A stretch of 64,000 nt of DNA from Clitopilus passeckerianus (GCA_944990035.1 CALYLX010000083.1:248001-312000), one strand, 5' to 3'; positions 23,487-35,645 are shown, numbered from the stretch's first letter. Made by a program: numbers and translations. The notes: generated by a model from the sequence alone, not told the origin.

Positions 23487-26448
23487 TTACTTCTGCTGGA
23501 GGAAGACTGCGGCATAAGATGGAACAACGATGTATTGGCTAGGGGTTATCGTCATGGTTGTCTGTGAGAATAGAATATTAACCAACGGCGGATCAGAGGA
23601 TAGGGGAAGTACTAACCTGCCACTTCGCAACGCCGGACGAACCACCGAAGTGGCGTACGAAATATGTTCCAGATGGGACGTTTGATAGGGTGAATGAGAC
23701 AGGAGAAGCGGGATCCTTGTTGATGATAACGAGGGTGTGCTTTCCGCTCTGAATACCTGCATAGATGCCAAGCTTGTCAGGAGTCGAGTTGGCGACTGTT
23801 ACTTGAGCACTGCTGCTTCCAAAGTAGACTCCGTTCCTAAATTAGAAGCTGTCTAGTTAGCAGGATCTGGGTGGTGTGAAGAGAGAACTCACCCTCGGTA
23901 CAGCCAGTAAGCGAGACCGACAGGTCCTTGCTCGTTCGGGGTGGCCCAGTAGGTAGCAGCGTCGACCTTGTATTTGCCGAAAATACCGAGAGCATCTGCG
24001 GTGACTAGGCCTCCGGTGATATCGTTGTCGTTGGTGGAACTCCATTCACTAATTGACAACTTAGTTCCAGGATAGAGGTTGTCGATAAGAGTGCGGAATC
24101 GAGGGATCAGCTGGACCTTCGTAGGATCCGGTTGGTGATTTTGAGGGTCAACGGCGATCCAAGATTCATCCACATAAGTGGTATCCTACAAAGATCGTCA
24201 GCACAATGTTTTCGTGACTGATCGGGTAACCACAAACGTACCCAGAGGCTGCGTGTTTGCCTAAGGCGTAAAGCCTTTGCGGTGGCGTTGTTGGAGCCAG
24301 TGTCTGCGGCGAAGTAGTAATGGATATCAAGATAGTCAAGAAGGCGACGGCCAAGTTTCGTGTCCTGAGCCTTCATTTGCTGAAGGAACCACGGCAAGAA
24401 GTCGGTGTTGTTGTGTGCTGTGGTATCACTCCAGCCAACGACGCTGGTCCAATCTGACGGTAATGATGAGATGTTGGACGAGGGCAAGGGATCCATGACG
24501 TACAGAACCACCATGCACAAGTGGAAGGAGCCGCAACGAGAACGTTAGGTAGCGCATCCTTCGCCGCTGTAGCGAAGTCAACAACGCGCTTGAGCTCTTC
24601 GTCGTAGCTCATGGGTCTGCCACGATGCAGGTCAATGGTGGAGAACGATAGCGCGGCAAAGCTTGCTTACTCAGGATGCATGTCTTGATGCGTACTATGC
24701 GCAATTTCGATTTCGTTATCGATAGCAACGATCTTCGGCTTGTTCTTGAGGCCTGCAAGCCAGGTCTTGGCGGCGGTCGTATTCCAAGGTGTATAGACGT
24801 TGCTCTGGTCGGGGACGGGCTGGACCCAGGACCCATTTGGGTACTGACCGTTGCCCGCATCAGCCTTATAAGGATCGAACTTGGCTTGGTCTATAATGAG
24901 TGATTTAGACGTCTCCTGATGACGTAAAATAAGGTAAGAAACCCCCACCTGGGTAGTCAGATTTATGGTATGAGTATGAACTGGCATCCTTCGACACCCA
25001 ATCCAGCCTTTAGAAAACCATCAGTCTCTCTTTGTCACAGCACTACTTTTGGAAACTTACGCAGGAACGGTGAGAAGTGCATCCGACCCAGCACCGTTCA
25101 CCCAGCCAACCCAATCATCTGCGCTGTCTGTTCCACGGTTTTCGAAGTACCAATCATTGCCTGCATTCGTGAAGTCTCCGAAAGGATTGTATGCGGTAAC
25201 AGCATTGCCTCCCCATCGGGAGAGTGTCACGCCGAGATTCTTAATGTAGGCCGCGTTAGTAGGGAAATTGACACCATAAACGTCAGGGTTGATGGGGTAT
25301 GCGCCAGATGTAGTCACGCTGGAATGACGAATAACTGTCAAGGTCTTCCATGAGAGGGGAGTAATATCAATTTACCTTCCAGTAGAAACCTTGGGAAGGG
25401 TGTAAGAGAAGGTTCCGTTCGGAGTCGCAATACTGAGTGGTCCGTCCTTGAGGTTCGTCGATAGGTTGAGGTACGTGATGGATTTACCCGGGGTGTCCGG
25501 CGGAGAGTAAGAAACCGACTTCGAAACTTTGAGAGCCTACGATGCAGCCCAGTGTGAGATAAACAAAGAGAAGTTGCAGCATGTAGACACCCACCTTACT
25601 GTTCAAGGTAATTTTCACTTTGGAAAAGTCGGGGGTCCCAGAAGTGGTGACCGCGATAACGCTGCTTCCGATTGGCTCTGCACTCAGGAAGGTTGGCGCC
25701 ACGAAGATCGACTACGGGGAAGTTGAGCACAAGAAAGATGCATTTGGATTGAAAAAGGTGGCTTACCCCGACGAGGACCATGTTGTCAAGATGGTACTGG
25801 TGTGGAAGGAAAGGTTAGTCGGTGGATTCTCCTTGGAGGAAGTAGAACATACGGTCGCGCCCTTTGCCCCACCTTGGAAGGTGATACGGTCCCAGGTGGC
25901 ATTTCCCTAGAGAACGGGTTAGAAGTGAAGGGAAGTAGCCAAGGAGTACAAACCAGCGGTGCTCCGGTCCCAGGAATTGAACTAAAGTCGATTAACAATG
26001 TCGTGAAATTAGAGTTGGTGATCGTCTGGCCGAACGCAGACAGGGGTATACTGGGAGAAGTGACGCTATCCACAGTCGAATCGAAGTAGATTTGAAGGTC
26101 CGGGTTTGCGCCCTGGTGAGAGCAAGTCGGTACTTGAGTGTCATGTCAAAAGAGCCAAAACCTGGTTCGTACCGCGATGTCAAACTTCAATCCGGCATAT
26201 GTAGGGAATGTACCCTCCAACTTGACGGAGACAGCGGCCCATGCGTCACTGGTGACAGCCATGCTGCTGGTTCCCTCGAAGAGGTCAGTTGCCGCGAAGT
26301 CGATGGTGCTACTCCAGCTCCAGTTTTCCCAACCAGAGGCCAGGGCACCATCGGTGTAGACTGGCAGGTCATCAAGCGCAACCACCGAGATGGAATGAGC
26401 GAGAGCAATAGCAAGAACAACGGCGGTCTTGAGCCTGCAGAGAAACAT
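23487..26448 (-). CDS. Secreted glycoside hydrolase family 44 (endoglucanase/xyloglucanase type)
   Basis: The ATG at 26448 starts a signal peptide (MFLCRLKTAVVLAIALAHSI). An N-terminal beta-sandwich-like region (SGWENWSWSSTIDF, ANPDLQIYFDS) leads into the catalytic domain: NPDVYGVNFPTNAAYI, LSRWGGNAVTAYNPFGDFTN, NDWYFENRGT, and the conserved glutamates in IVAIDNEIEI (likely acid/base) and TKLSISEWSS (likely nucleophile). A C-terminal beta domain ends SYAAVFLQQK and TAA at 23487-23489. About ten introns are needed; the ones I checked keep phase. GH44 enzymes cut beta-1,4-glucan backbones such as xyloglucan and carboxymethyl cellulose outside the cell. The family is called from the RWGGN and NE/SEW motifs; substrate preference is inferred. 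Confidence 0.85.
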
Positions 26449-27943
26449 GTTGGTGACAAGTTTAGAGGTCATCATGACGGGTGGGGAAGTTATATGCGGG
26501 TGGAAAATTGTCGGTTCAGGTATTCAAGGGTGGAGGATTGACGGAGGTGATACCTGTCAGAAGATGAGCCAGTAAGTAGGTGTAAACTATGAGTGGGAGA
26601 AGAAGTTCTCACCTTGGAAGCCTCGACCACTCTCGCCAGCATTGGTACCACCTTAATTTTTTTTGTGTATTTTGTTTAGTCTAGAATACGTCTTGGGACC
26701 CCTCCGGGGTCTCCTGTGGATTAAAAAAAGAAAAAAAACCAGCATTGGTACCACATACCGCATGGTCGGCCATTTCTCCGTGGTTTAGCCACCAGAGGGA
26801 ATACATACAGTAAGCGATTGAATGTAATTAGCGACATTCGCAGATGGCCACGACCTCGTGATGAACTGTTGGAAGCTCTCCAAGACGGGACTGGGTGGCA
26901 GGCATTACCAGGTAGGTCACAGTCGTCGACTGCTCGATCCGTCGATAATACTTTTCGTTTCTTAGGCATATCCCCGCTGAGAGAGATAGAAAGCCTTACC
27001 AAATCGCGTTGCTTTGCACTAAGTGGTGCGGAGGTTGCGACGTAGCTTGCAGACAAAAGTGCCATGGCCGAACGTGCAATGATTGATCTTGTATGATCTT
27101 GCTAGGCCTCCTACGAGAAAAGTTCGAGGTAAATGTGGTTGTTAGCGTCAGGAAAACAGAAAAGGTAAACTTTTAGCATTACACCACATCGTAATACGTA
27201 AAATGTAGAACCTATCCGTAAAATATGGGAAGGTACATAGATTGCAACAGGAGACTATCGCCGCCTCCAATAATAAGAGCCATTTGCATACGCGTATAGT
27301 GTAGCACGGCAAAACCCGACTCACCTCTGATTACAAGGGTCAGTCCAGATTTTGGGTCAGCAAAGCACACATCGTAACCTCACGAAAATGCCACACGAAG
27401 AATGTATCACTTGGTCCTTATTCTTGGTTACTTCACATTGGCTCAGGGGGTAGGGAATGATCACGGAACAGTTTTTAATTGAAAGAGTACTCTGGTTACG
27501 GGGAATGATAATATGACTACTGTACCGACAATCAATAAGGTACGATTGCCCTGGACTGTCTCCCAGCTACTATCTCAGCCTTATGCTTGAAAAAATGCGG
27601 CAAGTGGAAATCCGAGGGAGAGATAGGCTAAGAATGTGGCCGAAATAACACACCTGTTAGGAGAAGAGATGTAGGGTTAGTTCGTCATTTTGATAGAAGA
27701 GCATCCTGGAACACATACCTTATCAACCCCATTGAAGTAACACTCCTAACGATATCTTTGCAACAGAGTCTGCAGCAAGGAGATATTTTGCCATTGAAGG
27801 TGAGATCATGGGCAAATCATTGGATTTTCATAGAATCAATTGACGGAATTCTTACTGACAGTCTAATGCACAGTCTTACTTATGTCGAGTCTTGGCATCG
27901 CGAACCTCATCTTGAGATATCACACTCGTGCGGTTCTCCCGAT
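26449..27943. other. GH44 upstream region and unassigned DNA
   Basis: This covers the GH44 promoter with a small insertion at 26652-26738. At about 26842-27041 an exon pair (WPRPRDELLEALQDGTG joined across a GT-AG intron to ISPLREIESLTK, then stop) looks like the 3' end of a gene whose start I cannot find. From 27.1 to 27.75 kb I see nothing. Confidence 0.45.
26652..26738 (-). mobile_element. 87-bp retroposed insert with 16-bp target duplication
   Basis: CCAGCATTGGTACCAC occurs at 26636-26651 and again at 26739-26754. Between them lie 87 bases with T8 near the left end, an A-rich right end, and the hairpin GACCCCTCCGGGGTC in the middle. Flanking repeats of this size and a homopolymer tail suggest insertion by target-primed reverse transcription (a SINE or 5'-truncated LINE). 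With the tail at the left, the inserted RNA copy reads on the minus strand. It lies about 200 bp upstream of the GH44 ATG. Confidence 0.6.
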
Positions 27944-29411
27944 GAATTCCCGAGGATGGGATCCAAATGCAAGGCCTTCATCCGGTAAGTCTTCATTCGG
28001 TGGCATCTTCGTTACATGCGTTGATCCCCGCTCTAGCTCACCTCTTGACATAATTACTCTACGGGCAACGGGAAGCTCAAGCTGAAGGTCGTCGCGACTC
28101 AAAAGGAAGATGCCAAGAAATATAAACACGAATGCAGGATGACGAAAGCGGCGACAGCACCGAAATATGGATGAGCTAGAGCTAAAGATCGAGACACGAA
28201 TTTTACATCTTGTGATGATGACTGACATGGCCATGAGTATAATCCTGTTCGTTACGCCTTTTAATGGCATTACGGTGGTTACGAGTTTTGGATGTATCAC
28301 ATAACTCTGTCCATATCTCAAGATATACTATCTACTTCGACCACGAAAAAGTGCCGTGCCTGGCAGGTGAATGGCAAGTGAGTAACATATATATGCAAGA
28401 AAATTTGTACCAAAAGTTCACCACGGCCAGTCTCTGGGTCGAATAGAGCTAATAGATTTGGGTTCACTGAGCCGTACCCTGTCAGTTCCCTGAAGGTGAT
28501 AACCGCTCCACTACTGGCCTGTCGGAGGTGGCATTGTGAATCAATTAGCACAGATGCAGTTTTGCCTTCGAGCAGACCATGCCGGTACCAAACTCCGCAC
28601 TGACCATGAAGCCATTGGTTGGCTGGCAAACTGAATAACGTACGAGCGAAGGCCGGATTCGAACCGGCTCCAGCCGATAGGATTTGACCGCTACCGGCTG
28701 GGGTCACCACTTGACCACATTGCCTGGGACGAGAGCCAAGCTCACTCGGGAATGTGGGGGAAGACCAAGGATGACTTAGATTGAAGCCAGTTGTTTGAAG
28801 CTAGGTCTAGAGGAAGCGAATGTCACCAGGAATTCTCGGAAGCAGTGGGTTGAGAACCACTGGTCGAAGTTTTGAGCTAGTGTCAGGGCTCCTCCAGGGG
28901 TATTGAGGTGGAGTTCTGAGAAGAGCCATAGCAGGGAGCTGCCCCAGGGTCGCGCCGAGGATCGGCTCTGCATCGGCTTCCTCCAGGCGTTGACAATGCA
29001 AAGGAGGGTCGTGCGACAGGCGTCTACATGCTGGAAACATTGAGAAATCAGGCCTCGGATAATAACGGTCAGACGACCATACCTTTTTTGCTCCTCCGTC
29101 GCTCTCGTCCTCGCCTCCTACTTCAGGCATCGCCGAACTCGGGAGATGTTTCCAACACGAATCAGAGTGAAAAGCCCGACTAGGTCTGCCTTTCCGTTAT
29201 CGTAGGCCTTCAGTAGTCAGAAAGGCTCGGGGGTCAACAGTTTCTCCAGCTATGAGAACGCCCGCTCGAAATTTGAGGCCTTGAGGAGTGAAGTTGGGGA
29301 AGCATTGAAGCGGGTCCTGGAGTGAAGACTTCATATCACAATGGCTGAAAATCATGGTTAAGGCCTTTTATGAATAACAAGCGTAAACAACTACTATCCC
29401 CGGGCCGATTC
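27944..29411. repeat. Duplicated segment, right copy
   Basis: Uninterrupted counterpart of 11243-14112. It begins inside the copied penultimate exon of the gene at 9540-11473 (GGGATCCAAATGCAAGGCCTTC) and includes the copied last exon ending ATATGGATGA. Upstream exons of that gene are absent here, so it is a fragment, not a second gene. At 29374 the homology jumps from 14112 to 15532-15569 of the left copy, so about 1.4 kb present on the left is missing here. Confidence 0.85.
28645..28724 (-). ncRNA. tRNA-like sequence with an extended anticodon stem (relic or SINE head)
   Basis: On the minus strand GGTC-AAGTGGT-GACC forms a D arm and GCCGG-TTCGAAT-CCGGC a perfect T arm with the B-box motif GGTTCGAATCC. 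Between them CCAGCCGGTAG pairs with CTATCGGCTGG, an 11-bp hairpin with one mismatch, where a 5-bp anticodon stem is expected. The acceptor strands match at only about 5 of 7 positions. The left copy (about 11975-12020 and 13393-13440) is split by the hAT-like insert within the hairpin loop. I take it as a tRNA pseudogene or a tRNA-derived SINE head, not a working tRNA. Confidence 0.4.
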
Positions 29412-29579
29412 AGGCGCCCCATAACACCGTCATATTTTGGTCACCAACCGTGTTGTTGAAATGTTTCTATCACCGCATACGCATATCTTGTGGTTTTATC
29501 CGTGCTTTATAACTTAACCTCCTTAATACCCAAAGTTCGCTTTTTCTCTTCAGCATAGACTCATACAGGCCATCCAACG

Positions 29580-30844
29580 ATGTACATACCTGAAGATGTA
29601 CAATACCTGATCCTGAACCAGCTTTCCCGAGATCCAACCCAGCTCTTACGTCTGGCGACCCTAAGCCGTGCATGGTTGCATCATTCTCGAGGAATATATT
29701 GTAACAGCTACTCATTTCGCCTCCGTGTCTCTACGCTCAGGAAGCCAAGCGTAGCATTAGGTGCGCTGAGCTCCCCACTTTGTACAGTACGGGGGCGTAT
29801 CAGATGCCTCGACATCGTTGGCCCAGAGGTCTCACCAACTGACGACATAATACGCCCACCGCTTCACGAGCTCTACGAACGGTTCAACCAGGAACTTGCT
29901 CATTTGAGCGACATTTTTCTGCCTCTTCACCGTCTTTCCTTCCGCTTTCCGACATGGACCTACTGGTCCAAATCAACTCTCGAGTTACTCGCCATGCCCG
30001 GCAAACGACTGAGAACCTTGGAATTCAGAAGTACTCGATTCCAAAACTGGGATACCCCACTTTACTTCGCAGCAAAATTTCCTAATTTACGGAAGCTGTC
30101 GATATCTTCGGGAAGATTGGCCAGATCTGCAACACCAGCTCCTTCTGCAAACGTCGACTTTCCCTCGCTCACCTGGCTGGTGGTTGACGCAGCTGCTGAA
30201 GGGTCCCACACCCTGCTTCGCGGATTCCTCACCCAGTTCTCGAACCTAACAAAGCTGACGGTCAATGAAGCGTGGCTCGGCCAAAACCTTCGCCACGCAG
30301 GAGAGTTGATTGAATTCATTGGACCAAGGCTCCGTCATCTAGAAATCGGAGTCATGAGACTAGGGGTAGCTCGTCAACTTGGTAAGTGGGCCATATATGA
30401 ATGCAGTATTCTCCGTTCTTGACTGAATCATTTAATGATCTAATAGAGGAGGACCTCCCCATTACGTTGAAGCATAACACGAACCTTGCTAGCCTCGAAA
30501 TCGGGCCGTTGATGCTGCAGGAGGATCCCATCCCCATGACATGGCTCTTGGAGTTGATACATTCGATATATTCGGAGAGTTTCGAGCAGCTTCGGCTTCG
30601 CTTTATTCTTCCGGATTGTGAGCGTGGTGCTACCCAGTCCGGTCACGAGCCCGAATCCTATCGACATCTCTTCGGATGGTCGAGCTTGGAACAGTCGTTG
30701 CTGTCGCATGAGAGTTTCCAGTCGGCCCCTCTGTTGCATATTGCGATAAGAAGTGGGGGAGATTTAGATTTGACGACGGTGAAGGAGTGGCTCCCCGATC
30801 TCCATGCAAAAGGAAAGTTGACAGTCGTTCGGTATGCAAGATGA
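29580..30844 (+). CDS. F-box-like protein
   Basis: The protein starts MYIPEDVQYLILNQLSRDP, a typical F-box helix start (IPEDV..LIL..L), followed by LRLATLSRAWLHHSR, the second half of the motif. The remaining 330 residues contain Leu-rich stretches (LRTLEFRSTRF, FPNLRKLSISSG, LTWLVVDAAAEG, LRHLEIGVM) resembling irregular leucine-rich repeats. One intron (about 30382-30444) joins QL to EEDLPITLKHN in phase. F-box proteins link substrates to the SCF ubiquitin ligase through Skp1; the substrate is unknown. Large F-box/LRR families are common in Agaricomycetes. Confidence 0.75.
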
Positions 30845-31117
30845 TGGTACATACACTTAATTGCATTTACCACCAAAAGCTATGCGTATCTATTGCAAAT
30901 GTCAATGCTTTACGTTCATTAGACACGGCGTAGTTGCTCATTAGCAGTTATGACGCTGAGCTTGGTCTGAAGGCATTGACTTTGGCCGTCGTGTCAATGT
31001 GACATATCGTCTGACAACCTGGCTCTCGGGATGATGTTGTAAATGTATATCGAGTACTCCAACAACATAACACAAGATACAGCAATGAATGTAGTCAGAA
31101 AGGCCGCAGAAGCCAGA

Positions 31118-32312
31118 TCATCTGTTCTCTGGACGAGGTTCTGGAAAACGTAGCTCGTGAGCACTATTCCATCAGAGGTAATAGAGAAACACTTACGACT
31201 CCATTGTACACTGAGAATAAGGTTATCATAACCCCTCCCATTAACCTTATCGATCGCCTTCTGCGCCGCCAACCTATCCTCAAAGCTGACGAACGCAAAT
31301 CCTTTCCCAGCACCAGTCTCCCTGTCACGGCCGATGAACACCCTCGCAACTCGTCCGAAGACGCCAAAGAGCTCGCGCAGATCGCTTTCTTGGGTGTCTT
31401 CTGAGATGTTGGTGACGCGCAAGGTGGGCAGGTCTTCCCTGCTGCGCATGGTTTCTCCCGGTACGCGGGAGCCAGCGGGCCCACGCATAGAGGGAGGAAC
31501 GTATTTGCCGCCAGTGGATGCTCCCACTGAAGGCCCTGCTGCGTCGATGGCTGGTCCGGTTCCATCTTCAGGGGCTTCTGCAATTCAATGTCCGGGATCA
31601 GCAACGTCCAGAGAAGTGAGGGAAGGGATGTAAACGCACCTGTAGTCTCCAAAGCGGCCAGAGTATCCTTGTAAGGACATTTTGCGGTGAAATGGTCGCC
31701 TTTGCAAAGACGACAGACGACCTTTCCTGCTCCAGATTTTGCGAGGTTTTGTTTGACTGTATCGTCTGGTGCTTCTTGCTCTTGTGTCTGCACCCTCCTA
31801 TGAGTAAATTGTAGCCGTTTATGAGGAAGCTTGAACGCACCTTGTTCCCTGCACTGATCTTCAAAGCGACATTTTCACCGACTGTCGTTGTTGCACGATC
31901 AGGTCCGGGCTTGTTCCCTTTTTCTGCTCCAAACTTCGTCCATTCCCGGCGCTCTGCCACTGTATGGTCGACGATGGACTTTTGCAGTGTTCGTTTGGTT
32001 TTTCTTGTGATCTGTAGTTGCAGTATTGTGTCAGATATAGGTCGTATGCAATCAACCCGGTCGCTTACATACCTTGACCTTCTTTCCGTCCTCGTTAATA
32101 GTATACTCTATGGTGATTCTGATCCCACTTTCATCGACGAAATCCTCGTTTTTGGTTTCTGTCCTGGTCGGTAAGAATGGCATGTCGCAAGCACAGTTTG
32201 ATCAGCACAAACCTAGCTCATCGACATCGTCTGCCCAGGATTTTTTCTGTGGTCTTCAACGTCGTTAGTAATGCCTGCCTTGAAGCTTTAGGACGACTTA
32301 CGAGGGTGCCAT
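31118..32312 (-). CDS. TIF35: Translation initiation factor eIF3 subunit G
   Basis: The start exon ATGGCACCCTC at 32312 joins across an intron with a perfect ACTAAC branch site to give MAPSPQKKSWADDVDEL, a typical eIF3g N-terminus. Further exons give ETKNEDFVDESGIRITIEYT, KVKITRKTKRT, the zinc knuckle CRLCKGDHFTAKCPYKDTL, a flexible stretch with GGKYVPPSMRG, and a C-terminal RNA-recognition motif (LRVTNISEDTQE, GFAFVSFED) ending QWSQPRPENR and TGA at 31118-31120. The subunit is part of eIF3 and helps scanning and re-initiation on mRNA. Phases fit at all joins checked. It is divergent from the P450 gene at 32939. Confidence 0.92.
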
Positions 32313-32938
32313 TTAGAGGTGCGAGGAGAGGCGTTAAAGCTTGGATGAGCAATCAAAATCTGTCGGCAGCGAGCAGCCAACCTGTGGCGATTCACTTTTT
32401 CGCTTTGGCCATGCTTGCACCTGCTTGGCATGAGCTTTGGTGGCGAGCGAAAGAAACTCGATCCGAACTCCGAACGGTTCGGATTCTACCAAAGCCCATA
32501 CACCTCGAAGATCGGAAAAAATACGCGATTCGAGCGCTGGACGCTCAGCATGCTGTCAGCGAGCTCCCCTTTAATCGACAGTCACTATCCATACCCCTTC
32601 TTGGCGAGCTTTGTGGGAAGACACATATGACCGCTCGGTACCGACCTTGCCCCGACAACGGATCCGAATCCTACAGTGCCAACTCAAAAGCTGGGAATCA
32701 CGTCCTCCGTATATTACCTCTGTCTGCCATAAGACAGCGGGTACGCGGAAACACGCAACTAAGGGATGCTGTAAGGCGTCTTGGCCCAGCTTGTTGGCAG
32801 TTTGCAAATCCCGTCTGGGACCGTCCCACGCCAAAGCTTCTGATACAATCTGAGAACCTTCCAATCACAAAGTCAACGTGACCCAAGAGAGGAGTCGTAT
32901 ATATTGGACTGAGGACGAAGCCCTCTCCACAAGACGCC
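32313..32938. promoter_or_regulatory. Shared divergent upstream region of eIF3g and P450-1
   Basis: The right part is similar to the region upstream of P450-2 (35.88-36.36 kb), for instance ATCGGAAAAAA followed by GCGCGATTCGAG-like text and later CAGTTTGCAAATCCCGTC, so the promoter was duplicated with the gene. A palindrome CCGAACGGTTCGG lies at 32470-32482 and a TATA-like TATATAT at 32898-32904. Confidence 0.55.
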
Positions 32939-35167
32939 ATGGGACTCTCAGGCTTGACAAATCAGATCCTCGTCGCGTCCACGACCTTAATCGTAGTTCT
33001 GTGGATCAAGCATAAGCGCAGTGCCAGGCGCCTTCCACTACCTCCTGGCCCGAAGCGCCTTCCACTCATTGGGAACTTACTCGACTTGCCTAAGGAGAAA
33101 GAATGGGTCAAATATCACGAGTGGTGCCGTGATTATGGTAAGGAGCTTAGTAGATCTCAGTCAGTGGATAATGGCTGAGAGGATGTATCGTGTAGGAACG
33201 GACGTCCTATACTTGAATGCTGCTGGGATGTCGATAGTAGTGCTGGACTCGGTGGAAGCAACAGTTGATCTACTGGACAAGAGATCTTCGATTTACTCTT
33301 CAAGGTACGAGATTCCGCTTAGGACTACTCACGATCGTACGATGGCCATAACCATTCACAGATTGTACCAGGTTATGCTTCAAGAGTTGATGGGCTGGAG
33401 TTTTAACATCGGATTTCTGGCCTACGGTAAGTGTTAACTCTCGTACGATACAAGACCTACCATTAATGACAATGATATTTCCCAGGCGATGCATGGTAGG
33501 AGATGGACTGTGAACATTCTTGCTGCAGAAGTCTAACGTGTACACAGGCGTCAACGGCTACGTCTCACCCATCAATCCTTCAACCCGACAGCAGCCCAAA
33601 AGTTCAGATCTCACGAGTTGGACGCAGCCCATCACCTTCTACGAAGGTTCCTATCTAACCAAGCCGGTGTCATCTCCAACCTCCGCCAGTTCGTACTCGT
33701 CCCTCCTCCAGCCACACAGGTATACTAACATCACGCTCGCATCTAGCATGGCGGGTCAAATCGTTATGAAAGTCGGCTACGGAATCGACATCCTCGAAGA
33801 AAATGACCCTTTCATCACCACGGCAGAAACAGGGGTTCGCGCCTTGTTCATCGCTGCGATGCCGGGCGCCTTCTTGGTGGACATCTTTCCATGGCTGAAG
33901 TACGTGCCAAAATGGCTCCCTGGGGCTGGGTTTAAGAGAAAAGCGGAGGTGTGGAAGAAAGATGCAGAACGGATGGTGAATGCGCCTTTTGAGGCGGCGA
34001 AGAAGAAGATTGTATGTTTATATCTGACTTCAGAACGAGATAGTGGCATACTGATGAGACTGGGACAATAGGATAGCGGGAAGGCCGTACACTCATTCGT
34101 CTCAGAGAGCCTACAAGATGTGAACCCTCCTGGAGATCCCGAACAAGAGAAGGCTATCAAGGATGTAGCTGGGACAATGTATACAGGTGCGGCTTCTACA
34201 TTAAACCTTCATCTACTTGGCTAACTTATGAATGTGCGACTGCAGCTGGTTCTGATACAGTGTGTTCTCTCGAGGGATCTATGATGATAGCTCCTGTTAA
34301 CCCTCACCTAGACGGTTTCTGCTATTGCATCATGTATCCTAGGACTTCTTGAACACCCAGGGAACCTCAAGAAGGCGCAAGAACAGATCGATCAAATCGT
34401 GGGCACCGAGAGGCTCCCGGATTTCAACGACTACGATTCCCTCCCATATGTCACTGCGTTGATGAAGGAGTCACTTAGATGGCGGGACGTAGCGCCGATC
34501 GGTCAGTACCGCGCTATCGCTTCAACTGAGGTTGTTTACGATGGATCTTTAGGTGTCCCACATATGGTTGAACGAGAGGACGAATATAAAGGATATCGTA
34601 TCCCTGCTGGATCGATGGTTATAGCCAACGGATGGTAAGCCTCCCTTCGTCGCCTTCACTTACCGTTCCTCACACCCATGCTATTAAGGGCTCTACTGCA
34701 TGATCCAGAGACGTACCCAGATCCCTTCGAGTTCAAGCCCGAGAGGTTCTTGAAGGAGGATGGCAGCCTTAACCCGAACATACGTGATCCTGCAACGCTT
34801 GCTTTTGGGTTTGGACGGCGGTCAGCAGGCTTTCCCGAGTAAACCTTTTGAAGCTCTTACTGACTGCATTTATAGCATCTGCCCGGGTCGCTACATGGCC
34901 ATGGATTCAATCTGGATTACCCTCGCTTCTATGATTGCGGCGTTTGATATCAGGAAGGCTGTTGACGAGCAAGGGAATGAGATCCCCCTTACTCACGAGT
35001 ATATCTCTGCGCTTGGGATGTGAGTGCTTCACGTCGCCCGGAGTGATTCTGCATTACTCATTTATGATTCTACTAGCCTTCCGGCACCTTTTGATTGTTC
35101 TATCAAACCCCGCTCCAAAGCGGCCGAAGAACTCATCAAGGCGACGGGCCTGGATGACTATAATTAA
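32939..35167 (+). CDS. Cytochrome P450 (copy 1 of a tandem pair)
   Basis: The N-terminal membrane anchor MGLSGLTNQILVASTTLIVV is followed by the Pro-rich hinge RLPLPPGPKRLPLIGN. Many short exons give YGDAWRQRLRLTHQSF, MKVGYGIDILEENDPF, the I-helix oxygen motif AGSDT, KESLRWR (ExxR), KPERFLKEDG, and the heme site FGFGRRICPGR with the ligand Cys split from FGFGR by an intron. It ends ILPAPFDCSIKPRSKAAEEL and TAA at 35165-35167. One intron must use the donor GTTCGTACTC to give NLRHMAGQIV, and the same choice works in copy 2. The enzyme would oxidise a small molecule at the ER; beside terpene-synthase sequences, a sesquiterpene is the inferred substrate. No stop or shift was found in the model. 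Confidence 0.85.
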
Positions 35168-35394
35168 TGTAGAGATAATCATAGACCTTTCGACCTTCTA
35201 TGAGTCTGGTGTAATAATAACCGGTTCCTTGTTCTTGGTTTACTATGTTTCTTTCGGAGGCGAGGCTTTGGAAGCTGAGCAAAATTTCGGTGAAAACGTT
35301 CAACTTTCGACTAGGTTGGCTGATGATACACCCATGCATATTTGTCCGAATATTAAAACTACCATCTTAGAAGACCTATTCTAAAATTGGTGGC

Positions 35395-35645
35395 TATTTG
35401 GCATGGCTGAGCTCAGAGCGTCCTAGGCACCAGTCTTTGACTTTTACCGACGCTAACTTGGACGCTAAAGATAGTTCCACTGTCAAAAAAGCGGAGGCTA
35501 CCATCACTCGTGCTCTGGGAGCGCGCAGCTTGAGTAACGGTTCCTGGATCTGTCATATGGTCAAAGAGCGGGTGTCCAGAGTTATCGAGCCAGGCGAAAC
35601 GAAGATAAATGGTGTGGCTTCCTCAATCGCCAGAGGATCAGCACG
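35395..35645 (+). pseudogene. Terpene synthase relic (downstream of P450-1)
   Basis: This 250-bp stretch aligns with exon 2 of the terpene synthase at 39.4-39.63 kb (KKAEATITRALGARSLSNGSWI against NAEATIIRTLQERSFDDGSWI). The metal-binding DEYTD of the intact copy reads differently here (TDANLD region), and exons 1 and 3 onward are missing. It is what remains of the terpene synthase that followed P450-1 before decay. Confidence 0.75.
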
